Assembly: GCA_033856275.1 (NCBI GenBank)
Contig: JAWVFJ010000016.1
Span: 30,290-94,289, forward strand
Reading direction: 5' to 3'
Origin: VRUE01 sp033856275
Lineage (GTDB): Bacteria; Actinomycetota; Thermoleophilia; Solirubrobacterales; 70-9
Length of the DNA stretch: 64,000 nucleotides
Within the stretch, counting starts at the first letter, position 1, and every line of letters starts with the position of its first letter. The notes beneath the pieces were generated by a model. That model was not told where the DNA came from and ran no database searches. It saw nothing but the letters and a program-made list of their open reading frames with translations. A program made the translations under genes and the position numbers. This document shows positions 50,397 to 58,895 of this stretch, one piece after another.

Positions 50397-50807
50397 GCCC
50401 GCCGACTGATGCTGCGCAGTAGCGCGGAGCCTCTGGGGTGCGATTACCCCACAGATCCCACCGAACCAACGGCCGTGGCGGTGCGAGAGGAAAAGGCCGT
50501 AGCTGCGCTCGGTGCGGCGTGGCAGCGCGCAGGCGGCGGCCCGCCGCGAGCTGCGCACGTCGAGTATCTGACTGGCGTCGATCGAGTTGGCGCCCTTATA
50601 GACGTGGCGCACTTCGTAGCGGAAGTCCGCGTGCAGCGGCCCGTGCGGCAGCACTTTGACCAGCCGCCCGACGATCGCCGCATCGGATTCGCGCAGCGAC
50701 TCCCCCGGCGGCTGCGGCGCGCACGAGCAGGCGGCAGCACCGCTGGCACCGACGAGCGCAATCAGCGCGACCACCAGCCAAGTCCCCCACAGACGCTTCC
50801 CCCACAT
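50358..50807 (-). CDS. Secreted Cys-rich protein resembling TIMP/netrin-like domains
   Basis: The 149-aa product has a signal peptide (LVVALIALVGASGAAA) ending at a CSCAP motif. CSCAPQPPGESLRESDAAIVGRLV is the start pattern of bacterial TIMP/NTR-like domains, where the first Cys is N-terminal after cleavage. Further Cys occur near residues 93, 119 and at the C-terminus. The function in bacteria is unknown. The 3' end runs into the diguanylate cyclase gene on the other strand. Confidence 0.65.
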   Translation of the reverse strand: MWGKRLWGTWLVVALIALVGASGAAACSCAPQPPGESLRESDAAIVGRLVKVLPHGPLHADFRYEVRHVYKGANSIDASQILDVRSSRRAAACALPRRTERSYGLFLSHRHGRWFGGICGVIAPQRLRATAQHQSAGSARAPVQPVLCG

Positions 50808-50823
50808 CCGCCCAATCTACGCT

Positions 50824-50870
50824 GGGTGCAACGCGTTGTCCACGCCCTGGGGGGACAACGCGTTGCACCC
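50824..50870. repeat. Dispersed intergenic palindrome, copy C (18-bp perfect stem)
   Basis: GGGTGCAACGCGTTGTCC pairs perfectly with GGACAACGCGTTGCACCC. Compared with copy B, the GTTTT/AAAAC block is GCGTT/AACGC on both arms, a compensated change that keeps the stem. Confidence 0.85.
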
Positions 50871-50885
50871 GCAGGGGAACTCGAA

Positions 50886-50930
50886 GGTGCAACGCGCTAT
50901 CCCCCCGGTAGGGGGACAAAACGTTGCACC
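50886..50930. repeat. Dispersed intergenic palindrome, copy D (imperfect)
   Basis: GGTGCAACGCGCTATCCCCC faces GGGGGACAAAACGTTGCACC. The outer nine and inner five bases pair, while the middle (CGCTAT against CAAAACG) is mismatched. It lies 16 bases after copy C, so C and D form a tandem pair. Confidence 0.75.
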
Positions 50931-50931
50931 G

Positions 50932-51966
50932 TTACGGCGTCAAGACGATCTTCAGCGCTTCGCGCTGGTCGTAGAGCGCGTAGGCCTCGGCGGCCTGATC
51001 CAGCTTCATGTGGTGGGTAACTAGGGGCGAGGGATCGAGCTTGCCGGCCTCGATCAGCGCCAGCACCCGGTCGACGTGGGCGATCACGTTGGCGAGGCCG
51101 AGGCGCAGGGTCAACCCCTTGAGCCAGGCGAGGCCGAGCGGCACCTCCCCGCGGCCGGCGTAAGCGCCGATGCCAGAAACCGTGCCGGCGTCGCGGGCGA
51201 GGCTGACCGCCATCTCCAGCGGCCCCGCATCGCCGACCGCGTCGACGACGACGTCGACGCCGCGTTTCTCGGTCGCCGCCCGCACGACTCGCTTGGGCTC
51301 CTCCTCGGTCAGGTGGATCGAGCTGGCGCCAAAGTCCTTGGCCATCGCCAGGCGCTGCTCGACCGAGTCGATCGCAAAGACCTTGGTCGCCCCGCCCGCC
51401 AGCGCGGCCTGCACCGCACAGAGGCCCACCGGTCCCAGACCGAGGACCGCGACCGTGTCGCCGGAGCGCATGCCGGCGTGGGCCACCGCGTGATAGCCGG
51501 TCCCCATTACGTCGCCGGCGAAGAGCGCCACCTCGTCGGACATCCCCTCCGGCACCCGGCGCAGGGTCAGGTTGGCGCGGGGCACCAACAGCTGCTCGGC
51601 CTGGGCGCCCTGCAGGTCGCCGAGCTTAGAGCCGTGGCCGAAGGTCTGGCCGTTGTCGCAGCGGTGGTAGTCGCCGCGCAGACAGGAGACGCAGGTGGCG
51701 CAAGCGGTGTGGAAGCAGCCGAGCACGCGGTCGCCGACCGCGACGCGCTCGACGCCGGGGCCGGTGGCAAGCACCGTGCCGACGAACTCGTGGCCGATCG
51801 TGAAGCCCCGCTCGACCGGCACCCGTCCATGGAAGATGTGCAGATCCGAGCCGCAAATCCCGCTCGCCTCGACCCGGACCAGCGCCTCGTCGGCGGCACC
51901 GACGACAGGATCGGGCTTCTCCTCGACCCGAACCTCGCCGGGAGCTTGGAAGGTGACGGCGAGCAT
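50932..51966 (-). CDS. Zinc-dependent alcohol dehydrogenase (MDR family)
   Basis: The 344-aa oxidoreductase has the catalytic zinc motif (CGSDLHIFHG with GHEFVGTVL) and the structural zinc Cys set (CFHTACATCVSCLRGDYHRC). The Rossmann motif (VAVLGLGPVGLCAVQAAL) is normal, and an Asp-containing strand end (KVFAIDSVEQRL) suggests NAD preference. The substrate is unknown; the sequence is similar in style to threonine or butanediol dehydrogenases. It stands alone, with palindromes C and D just past its stop. Confidence 0.92.
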   Translation of the reverse strand: MLAVTFQAPGEVRVEEKPDPVVGAADEALVRVEASGICGSDLHIFHGRVPVERGFTIGHEFVGTVLATGPGVERVAVGDRVLGCFHTACATCVSCLRGDYHRCDNGQTFGHGSKLGDLQGAQAEQLLVPRANLTLRRVPEGMSDEVALFAGDVMGTGYHAVAHAGMRSGDTVAVLGLGPVGLCAVQAALAGGATKVFAIDSVEQRLAMAKDFGASSIHLTEEEPKRVVRAATEKRGVDVVVDAVGDAGPLEMAVSLARDAGTVSGIGAYAGRGEVPLGLAWLKGLTLRLGLANVIAHVDRVLALIEAGKLDPSPLVTHHMKLDQAAEAYALYDQREALKIVLTP

Positions 51967-52031
51967 GAGCCAGAACCTACCCGCTGATCGGCTGAACAGT
52001 TGGCGCGACTAACGCGCCCGAGGGAACTCGT

Positions 52032-53441
52032 CTAGCCGACGCTGACGCCGGGCACGCCGAAGCGGTTGCCGTTGCCCACCGGGTCGGCAGTCTCGGCGAT
52101 CCGCGCCTCCAGTGCCAGCTCTTTCTCGAAGTCGGCGGCCTCACCGTGCTGGAAGGAGACGTCCTTGCCCTCGAGCAGCTCGATGAAGACCTCGACGAAG
52201 CGCGGGTCGAGCTGTTTGCCGGCGACGCGGCGCAGCTCCTGCATCGCCTCGTAGGTGGAGACGGGCGTACGGTAGGAATCGCGCGCGGTCATCACGTCAT
52301 AGGTGTCGGCGACGGAGATGATCCGCGCCAGCTCCGGGATGGCGTCGCCCTCGAGCCCGCGCGGATAGCCCTTGCCGTCGATCCGCTCGTGGTGGGCGAG
52401 GATGATCTCCGCCACCGGGCCATAGCCGTCGAGCGAGGAGACGACGCGGGCACCCTGCTGGGGATGGCGCTTGATCAGCATCCAGTCCTCGTCGGTGAGC
52501 GGCACGTTGGCCTTGAGGATCCGGTCGGGGAGGATGAACTTGCCGATGTCGTGCAGCAGCGCGGCAATGTGGACGAGCTCCTCTTCCTGGCGCGAGTAGC
52601 CGGCCCTCTGCGCGATCGCCCGCGAGTAGCGCGCAACGGCGGCGGAGTGCCGCGCGGTCATCTGGTCCCGCAGGTCGAGCGTGCGCAGCATCGCGCTCAA
52701 CATCCCGACCTGGAAGCTGGCGAGCTGCTTGCTGCGGCGCTCCAGCTCGTCGCCGCGCTGCTGGGAAAGCAGCAGTTGGCCGAGCAGGTACTGGAAGGTG
52801 ATCAGGACGACGCCGAAGAGGGCGATCGCGGCGATGCCGATGATGTGGAAGATGAAGGCGACAGCGACGGCAAGCATCGCGCTGGCGAACTCGGAAGGCA
52901 GCACTGGGGGCAGCACCTTCAGCTTGCTGCGGAAGGAGACGCGCTCGACGTAGCAGCCATAGCTGGCGATCATCACGAAGTTAATCGCCAGGGCGAACTG
53001 GAAGAGGGCGAAGACGAGCAGGTAGAAGGAGGGGTCGGATGGGGTCAAGCCGATCGCCTGCGTCCCCTCGTGGAAGGCGATCCCGCCGAGCAGCGGGAAG
53101 ACCGCGTAGGTGAGGATGTTGTTGAGCAGATAATGCCCCTCGTCGTGCCAGCGGGCGAGCCAGCCGACGAACATCGCGGCGACGCCTATCAGCGCCGCCG
53201 GCGTGCCGCCGAGGAAGACCATCGCCAGGACGAGGGCGAGGAAGGTGCCGGAGACCTTGACCTTGGACTCGGTCGAGACCGCGGTCAGGTAGCTGAAGAC
53301 CGAGAAGGCGAGCAGAACGGCGAAGAGCGCGAGGTCCCAGTTGGACTCCGATGCATCCCAGACGCCGACGGCGGCACTCGCCAGCAGTCCGGCGACCATG
53401 ACGCCGATTGCGAGACGGGTGGGGCGCTTGTCGTCAGCCAT
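52032..53441 (-). CDS. Membrane-bound HD-GYP cyclic-di-GMP phosphodiesterase
   Basis: The 469-aa product has about six to eight membrane helices in its first 230 residues and then a complete HD-GYP domain. That domain shows RHSAAVARYSRAIAQ, ALLHDIGKFILPDRIL, KRHPQQGARV, HHERIDGKGYPRGL and DTYDVMTARDSYR. It should hydrolyse c-di-GMP in response to a membrane or ligand signal. A 40-residue tail follows the domain. Its start is preceded by an unusually long, structured leader (53442 to about 53850). Confidence 0.9.
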   Translation of the reverse strand: MADDKRPTRLAIGVMVAGLLASAAVGVWDASESNWDLALFAVLLAFSVFSYLTAVSTESKVKVSGTFLALVLAMVFLGGTPAALIGVAAMFVGWLARWHDEGHYLLNNILTYAVFPLLGGIAFHEGTQAIGLTPSDPSFYLLVFALFQFALAINFVMIASYGCYVERVSFRSKLKVLPPVLPSEFASAMLAVAVAFIFHIIGIAAIALFGVVLITFQYLLGQLLLSQQRGDELERRSKQLASFQVGMLSAMLRTLDLRDQMTARHSAAVARYSRAIAQRAGYSRQEEELVHIAALLHDIGKFILPDRILKANVPLTDEDWMLIKRHPQQGARVVSSLDGYGPVAEIILAHHERIDGKGYPRGLEGDAIPELARIISVADTYDVMTARDSYRTPVSTYEAMQELRRVAGKQLDPRFVEVFIELLEGKDVSFQHGEAADFEKELALEARIAETADPVGNGNRFGVPGVSVG

Positions 53442-53850
53442 AGCGTTCTTGGAGAACAGGCGTCACGCGGGGACGCCGTCACCGTGGCTTACAAGGTTCA
53501 TGAGCCGAAGCCCATTCCCTGCGCCTGGTTGACTGGGCTCGCCATGCGCAACTTAAGCTGCATCCAAGGTACTTGGCAGGCTGAATGCTCGCAAGGCATC
53601 TGGCCCCATTGCGAGGCTCCGCCCAAAGCACTACCTACCCTCACCCCAACGAGGGTTCCAGGCATCGGGCCCCGAAAAACGCGAGGGGCGTCCGTTGGAC
53701 GCCCCTCGAAACTGGGAAGAGCGTCTCAACTACCGCTCTCAAGAAGATCTAGTGATGGAAGCCCATGTGCCTTATCCCTTCGATCGTTGAAACCCTCAGA
53801 TGCGCAGTCGCGATCTGAAACTCGTCAATTGCCTGTCAACTTTGTAGCAC
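53442..53850 (-). promoter_or_regulatory. Long structured leader of the HD-GYP gene
   Basis: No gene of normal size fits this 465-base gap (53442-53906). On the minus strand a TTGACA hexamer lies near 53840. It is followed by a five-codon open frame MGFHH (53750-53767) with AAGGG nine bases before it, a hairpin AGAGCG/CGCTCT, then a strong intrinsic terminator at 53673-53707. After about 160 more bases comes a GGCGTC/GACGCC hairpin just before the HD-GYP start. This could be an attenuated leader or a separate small RNA. No known riboswitch consensus was recognised. Confidence 0.45.
53673..53707 (-). terminator. Intrinsic terminator upstream of the HD-GYP gene
   Basis: On the minus strand GAGGGGCGTCC-AAC-GGACGCCCCTC is followed by GCG and TTTTT. 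It is a canonical terminator, yet it precedes a gene rather than following one on that strand. Confidence 0.8.
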
Positions 53851-53863
53851 AACCCGGCGGAAA

Positions 53864-53892
53864 CTTGTGCATCTGGAGCAAATCTTGTGCAT
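53864..53892 (+). promoter_or_regulatory. Twin CTTGTGCAT direct repeat upstream of the MFS gene
   Basis: CTTGTGCAT occurs twice with exactly 20 bases between repeat starts, about two helical turns, ending 15 bases before the GTG of the MFS gene. This is a typical spacing for a dimeric activator or repressor site. Confidence 0.5.
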
Positions 53893-53906
53893 AAATGCAG
53901 TAGTTC

Positions 53907-55238
53907 GTGCAGCCAATCATGCGTAGAGCACGACTAACCGACCCCCTGAGAAAGCCGCAATTCCGGCGCCTGGCCGCCAGCTACGCGGTCAACGAGCTGG
54001 GCGACTGGATGGGCATCGTCGCCCTCTCGGTGCTGGTCTTCGACCGCACGGGGAGCGCCCTGGCGACCGCCGGCCTCTTTCTCGGCACCCGCTTCCTGCC
54101 GGCGCTGATCGCCCCGATCCTGGTCGCAAAGGTGGAGCAGCCTCCCCCGCGCTTCGCTTTGCCAGTGATCTACTGCGGCGAGGCAGCGGCCTTCGGAGCG
54201 CTGGCGCTCTTCGCCGGTGATGGCTTCCTGCTCATCGGAGTGATCGTCCTCGCGACCATCGACGGGGCGTTGGCCTTGACCGGGCGGGCGCTCACCCGCG
54301 CCGTCGTCGTCGCCTTACTCGAGCCGAGCGGGGAACTGCGCGCCGGCAATGCGGTGCTCAACGTCGCCTTTACCGGCAGTGCCGCGATCGGCCCCGGCAT
54401 TGCCGGCCTCATCGTCGCGGGCTTCGGCGTGCAATCGGCGCTGCTGCTTGACGCCGTCTCCTTCTACGCGATCGCCTGGATCCTGCTCACCGCGGGCCCG
54501 CTGCCCCAGGCAGAGCCCGATCCGGGGCTGGTACGTGACCGTGTGCGCGCGGGCCTTGCCTACATCCGCGAGCGCCCGAGGCTGCGCCGGCTGCTGGTCG
54601 CCCAGGGCGCCGCCTTCGTCTTCTTCGCCGCGGTGATCCCGATCGAGGTGATCTACTCGAAGGAGACACTGGGGGTGGGCGACTCGGGCTACGGCCTGCT
54701 GCTGGCCAGCTGGGGCGTCGGCATGGTGATCGGCAGCTTCGTCTTCGCCCTGGTGCGCCGAGCGCCACTCCCCGTCCTGCTCTTCTTCAGCACACTGGCC
54801 GTCGGCGTCGGCTACCTCGGGCTCGCGGCGGCGCCGACGCTGGCATTCGCCTGCGGCGCCTCTGTCGTCGGCGGCGCCGGCAACGGCGTGCAGTGGGTGA
54901 GTGCGATCAGCGCCGTGCAGGAGTTGACCGTGGCGGGAATGCAGGCGCGCGTAATGAGCGTGCTGGAGTCGATCGGGGCGGCGATGCCCGGCCTGGGCTA
55001 TCTCCTCGGTGGCCTGATCGCCAGCGGCGCCAGCCCCCGCACGACCTTCCTCGTAGCCGGCATCGGCGTGCTGACGCTCGTCGCCATTGCCGCTCCCCTG
55101 ATGGGCACGAAGTGGCCTGAGCGCAGGGAAAAAACAGGTCCAGATGGCCTTGACGCCGAAGAGGAGATTATGGTGGAGTTGATTCCAGTGGGAGGACGAA
55201 GTACCCCTGCCCGGTCCGATTCGGAGGTCATCCGTTGA
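53907..55238 (+). CDS. MFS transporter
   Basis: The 443-aa product has twelve predicted helices and the MFS pattern of the efflux type (ASYAVNELGDWMGIVALSVL, GTRFLPALIAPILVAKVEQP). A C-terminal soluble tail of about 40 residues follows. Substrate unknown. Either GTG 53907 or ATG 53919 may be the start. The last codons overlap the TTG start of the downstream solute-binding protein gene (TTGA), which is unusual for unrelated transporters. Confidence 0.88.
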   Translation: MQPIMRRARLTDPLRKPQFRRLAASYAVNELGDWMGIVALSVLVFDRTGSALATAGLFLGTRFLPALIAPILVAKVEQPPPRFALPVIYCGEAAAFGALALFAGDGFLLIGVIVLATIDGALALTGRALTRAVVVALLEPSGELRAGNAVLNVAFTGSAAIGPGIAGLIVAGFGVQSALLLDAVSFYAIAWILLTAGPLPQAEPDPGLVRDRVRAGLAYIRERPRLRRLLVAQGAAFVFFAAVIPIEVIYSKETLGVGDSGYGLLLASWGVGMVIGSFVFALVRRAPLPVLLFFSTLAVGVGYLGLAAAPTLAFACGASVVGGAGNGVQWVSAISAVQELTVAGMQARVMSVLESIGAAMPGLGYLLGGLIASGASPRTTFLVAGIGVLTLVAIAAPLMGTKWPERREKTGPDGLDAEEEIMVELIPVGGRSTPARSDSEVIR

Positions 55239-56863
55239 GAAAGATTGGTCTCGTTGCGCTGGTGCTCGTCCTTACCATCGGTGCCGCTTTCGGCCTCGCC
55301 GCCTGTGGCAGTTCGGGTGGCAAGGAAGGCGGCACGCTGACCGGCACCTACGCCTCCTTCCCAGGCTTCCTCGACCCGGCGCTGTCCTACGAAGTAGAAG
55401 GCTGGACGGCGATGTACGACACGTACCTGCCGCTGCTCACCTACGCCCACGCCAACGGTGCGGCGGGCAGCAAGGTGGTCCCCGCCCTCGCCGAGAGCCT
55501 GCCCAAAATCACCAACGGCGGCAAGACCTACACGCTAACCCTGCGCAAGGGGCTCAAGTACTCCGACGGCACGTCGGTCAAGGCATCGGACTTCAAAAGC
55601 ACGATCGAACGCCTCTTCAAGATCTCCTCGCCGGGCTCGGGCTTCTACGAAGGCATCGTCGGCGCCGAAAAGTTCGCCGAAACCAAGAGCGGCGGCATCC
55701 CCGGCATCAAGACCGACGACAAGAGCGGCAAGATCGCCATCAACCTGGTCTCGCCGCGAGGCACGTTTACCAACGAGCTGGGAATGCTCTTCGCGGCCCT
55801 GCTCCCGCCCGGCACCCCCGCCAAGAACCTAACCGCCGACCCGCCACCGGCCACCGGCCCCTACGTAATTTCCAAGTCCGAACCGGGCCGTGGCTGGTCC
55901 TATGTGCGCAACCCGCAATGGGCAAAGAACAACAGCGCGATCATGCCCGACTTTCCGAGCGGTCACGTCGACCGGATCGAGATCAAGGTGGCCCGCAACG
56001 ACTCCACCCAGGTCAACGAAATCGAACGGAACAAGACCGACTGGATGCAGCCGCCGATCTCGGCCGATCTCTACAACAGAGTCAAGGACAAGTACGAAGG
56101 CACCCAATTCCGGGTCGAGCGCCCGATCAACCTCTATCTCTTCTGGATCAACACGACCAAGGCGCCCTTCGACGACGTCAAGGTCCGTCAGGCAGTCAAC
56201 TACGCGGTCGACACGGCGGCCCTGGAACGAATCTACGCCGGCTCGCTTGCCGCGACGCACCAGATACTGCCCGAGGGGATGCCGGGCCACAAGCCGTTCG
56301 ACCTCTATCCGCACAACATGGCCAAGGCCAAGGAATTGATCGCGGAAGCCAACCCGTCGGATCGCAACATCACGGTCTGGACCGACAACGAAAGCCCCAA
56401 CGACGAAGCGGGTGCCTATTACCAGGGCGTGCTCAGCGAACTCGGCTTCAACGCCAAGCTGAAGACGATCAACGCCGACAACTACTACACGATCATCGGC
56501 AACGAATCGACGCCCGATCTCGATACCGGCTGGCTCGCCTTCTACGAGGACTACCCCCACCCGAACGACTTCTTCCAGCCAATGCTGTCCGGCGAACGCA
56601 TCGCTCCGACCGGCAACACGAACTTCTCGCGCATGGACGACCCGAAGCTGAACGCGAAGATCGCCAAACTCGGCGAAGAACCACTCGGGCCCAAGCAGGA
56701 AGCCGAATACGCGGCGCTGGATAAGGCCTACATGGAACAGGCACCGATGGTGCCCTACGGGACCAACACGGTCTCGACCTTCGTCAGCAGCGAAATCAAC
56801 CTCGACAGCGTGATCTTCAACCCGACCTTCGGGCAAGACCTGACCAGCTTCGAATTCAAGTAG
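55235..56863 (+). CDS. Peptide ABC transporter substrate-binding lipoprotein (family 5)
   Basis: The 542-aa lipoprotein has a lipobox (GLAACGSSGG) after its signal sequence. Family-5 segments are present (KTYTLTLRKGLKYSDGTSVK, FDDVKVRQAVNYAVDTAALE, YPHPNDFFQPMLSGE). It binds oligopeptides or similar ligands for the permeases downstream. The TTG start at 55235 overlaps the MFS stop. Confidence 0.92.
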   Translation: MRKIGLVALVLVLTIGAAFGLAACGSSGGKEGGTLTGTYASFPGFLDPALSYEVEGWTAMYDTYLPLLTYAHANGAAGSKVVPALAESLPKITNGGKTYTLTLRKGLKYSDGTSVKASDFKSTIERLFKISSPGSGFYEGIVGAEKFAETKSGGIPGIKTDDKSGKIAINLVSPRGTFTNELGMLFAALLPPGTPAKNLTADPPPATGPYVISKSEPGRGWSYVRNPQWAKNNSAIMPDFPSGHVDRIEIKVARNDSTQVNEIERNKTDWMQPPISADLYNRVKDKYEGTQFRVERPINLYLFWINTTKAPFDDVKVRQAVNYAVDTAALERIYAGSLAATHQILPEGMPGHKPFDLYPHNMAKAKELIAEANPSDRNITVWTDNESPNDEAGAYYQGVLSELGFNAKLKTINADNYYTIIGNESTPDLDTGWLAFYEDYPHPNDFFQPMLSGERIAPTGNTNFSRMDDPKLNAKIAKLGEEPLGPKQEAEYAALDKAYMEQAPMVPYGTNTVSTFVSSEINLDSVIFNPTFGQDLTSFEFK

Positions 56864-56891
56864 CCGCCAGGCCCTGCTTCACACTACGCCG

Positions 56892-57938
56892 GTGGCTTCC
56901 GAGTCCCATGCCGAGGTCACCCGCGTTGCGGCCGGCAGCCCCTGGCACCTCGCCTGGCGGCGCTTGCGCCGCAATCGCGTGGCGCTGGGGTTCTTCGGGC
57001 TCTTTGTCTTGATCGTCGCCTTCGTCCTCTCCGCGCCGCTCTGGGCCAGCGATGTCGCCCACACCGGGCCGAACAAGACGCACACGCTGGAAAAGATCGA
57101 AGTCGACGGTGAGCAGCGCGAAGTCGTCAACCGCGAAGGCAAGCCGATCGGCCCGGTCTGGCTCGGCGCCGGCGGCAGGTTCTTCCTCGGCGCCGACGGT
57201 CGCCTCGGCCGTGACGAGATGGTGCGACTGATGTACGGCGGGCGCATCTCGCTGTTCATCGGCATCGTCTCGGCCCTGATCACAACTCTGCTGGCGACGA
57301 TCCTCGGCCTGCTCGCGGGCTACTACCGCGGCTGGGTCGACACGGTGATCTCGCGAGCGCTGGACGTGATCTGGGCCTTCCCGGTGATGCTCCTGGCGAT
57401 CGCCCTCGGTCTCTCGCTCGCGGTCGGGGGGCTGCAGATCGGGCCGCTCCACCTTTCCGGCGACTCGATCTGGATTCCGATCCTGATCATCGGCGGCGTC
57501 TCGGTGCCCTACATCGCGCGGCCGCTTCGCGGCCAAGTGCTCTCCCTGCGCGAGAAGGAGTTCGTCGAGGCGGCCGTGGCCCAGGGGGCCGGCCCGCTGC
57601 GGGTGATGTTCGGTGAGCTGCTGCCCAACCTCTGGTCGACGATCATCGTCTTCTTCACCCTGACGATCGCCAACAACATGCTGCTCGAGGCGGCGCTCTC
57701 CTTCCTCGGGGTCGGGGTGCAGCCGCCCAACACCTCGTGGGGAACGATGATCGCCGGCGGCTTCGAGCTGCTCACCAGCGCGCCGCTGCTGACGATCGCC
57801 CCCAGCACGATGATCCTGCTCACGGTTCTCTCGGTCAACGTCTTCGGCGACGGCCTGCGCGACGCGCTCGACCCGAACTCGAAGCTGCGGCTCGAGGCGC
57901 ACGCGGGCATGCCCGAGCCGAGGGGAACAGCGGTCTAG
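56892..57938 (+). CDS. Oligopeptide ABC permease, DppC/OppC type
   Basis: The 348-aa permease has six helices, the DppC-type N-terminal LAWRRLRRNRVALGFFGLFV and the EAA loop VEAAVAQGAGPLRVMFGELL. The first outer loop is longer than usual, with a charged, Gly-rich stretch (about residues 60-115). It is followed directly by the DppB-type gene. Confidence 0.9.
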   Translation: MASESHAEVTRVAAGSPWHLAWRRLRRNRVALGFFGLFVLIVAFVLSAPLWASDVAHTGPNKTHTLEKIEVDGEQREVVNREGKPIGPVWLGAGGRFFLGADGRLGRDEMVRLMYGGRISLFIGIVSALITTLLATILGLLAGYYRGWVDTVISRALDVIWAFPVMLLAIALGLSLAVGGLQIGPLHLSGDSIWIPILIIGGVSVPYIARPLRGQVLSLREKEFVEAAVAQGAGPLRVMFGELLPNLWSTIIVFFTLTIANNMLLEAALSFLGVGVQPPNTSWGTMIAGGFELLTSAPLLTIAPSTMILLTVLSVNVFGDGLRDALDPNSKLRLEAHAGMPEPRGTAV

Positions 57939-58895
57939 GTGGCCCGCTTCGCGCTCAGGCGGCTGGTCGGGATGGTCGCGGTCCTCTTTGCGGTCTCGGT
58001 GCTGACCTTCCTGATCTTCAACGTGATCCCCAACTCCGACCCGGCACAGCGCATGGCGGGCAAGGCGGCGACTCCCACTCTCGTCGCCAACATCACCAGG
58101 GAATGGGGATTCGACGACTCGCTGCCGGTGCAGTACGTGACGATGATGAGAAAGGTCTTCAGCGGCGACCTGATCTCCTACTTCGGGCGGGAAAACGTCG
58201 ATGAACGGATCGTCGAAGGGATTCCGGCGACCTTCTCGCTCTGCTTCGGCGCGGCGGCAATCTGGATGTTCTTCGGGATCCTCTTCGGCTATCTCTCGGC
58301 GGTGCGCGCGGGCGGGCTGCTCGACCGGGTGCTGACGATCCTCGCCGTGGTCGGGATCTCGATGCCGGTCTTCTGGCTGGCGGCGATCTTCCTCAACTAC
58401 CTGACCTACAAGACCGAAATCTTCCCCTCGGGGGGATACGTCGAATTCGCCGACAGCCCGCTCGAATGGCTCGAACACCTGATCCTGCCGTGGATCACCC
58501 TGGCGATCCTCTACGCCGGCTTCTACAGCCGCGTGCTGCGCTCCAACATGCTCGACGTGATGAACGAGGACTACGTGCGCACGGCCCGCGCCAAGGGCCT
58601 TGGCGAGCGCCGGGTGATGACCCGGCACGTGATGCGCAACTCGCTGATCCCGATCATCACCCTCTTCGGCCTCGACTTCGGCGCCCTGCTCGGTGGCTCG
58701 ATCCTGATCGAAGCGATCTTCAGCCTCAATGGCGTCGGCCAGTACGCATACGAATCGCTGATCAACACGGACCTGCCGCCGATCATGGCGATCGTCCTCT
58801 TCGGCGCCTTCTTCGTCGTCCTCTTCAACGCGCTCGTCGACATCGCCTACGCCTGGCTGGACCCGCGGATCCGACTGGGGAGCTCGGCCCAATGA
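57939..58895 (+). CDS. Oligopeptide ABC permease, DppB/OppB type
   Basis: The 318-aa permease has the DppB-type start (ARFALRRLVGMVAVLFAVSV) and the EAA loop VRTARAKGLGERRVMTRHVM. Its GTG start follows the previous stop with no gap, and its stop overlaps the ATPase start by four bases. The C-then-B gene order is the reverse of the common B-C order. Confidence 0.9.
   Translation: MARFALRRLVGMVAVLFAVSVLTFLIFNVIPNSDPAQRMAGKAATPTLVANITREWGFDDSLPVQYVTMMRKVFSGDLISYFGRENVDERIVEGIPATFSLCFGAAAIWMFFGILFGYLSAVRAGGLLDRVLTILAVVGISMPVFWLAAIFLNYLTYKTEIFPSGGYVEFADSPLEWLEHLILPWITLAILYAGFYSRVLRSNMLDVMNEDYVRTARAKGLGERRVMTRHVMRNSLIPIITLFGLDFGALLGGSILIEAIFSLNGVGQYAYESLINTDLPPIMAIVLFGAFFVVLFNALVDIAYAWLDPRIRLGSSAQ

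Noticed and set aside
53442..53520. Possible c-di-GMP (GEMM) riboswitch just before the HD-GYP gene
   Set aside because: The conserved GEMM segments around the ligand were not found; only a simple GGCGTC/GACGCC hairpin could be supported.
52146..53894. A 582-codon plus-strand open frame opposite the HD-GYP gene and its leader
   Set aside because: It has no recognisable motif, and the minus-strand HD-GYP motifs are perfect across the same bases.
56856..58892. A 678-codon minus-strand open frame opposite the oligopeptide permease genes
   Set aside because: Its product is an Asp/Arg/Glu/His-rich shadow with no domain, while both permeases on the plus strand are complete.
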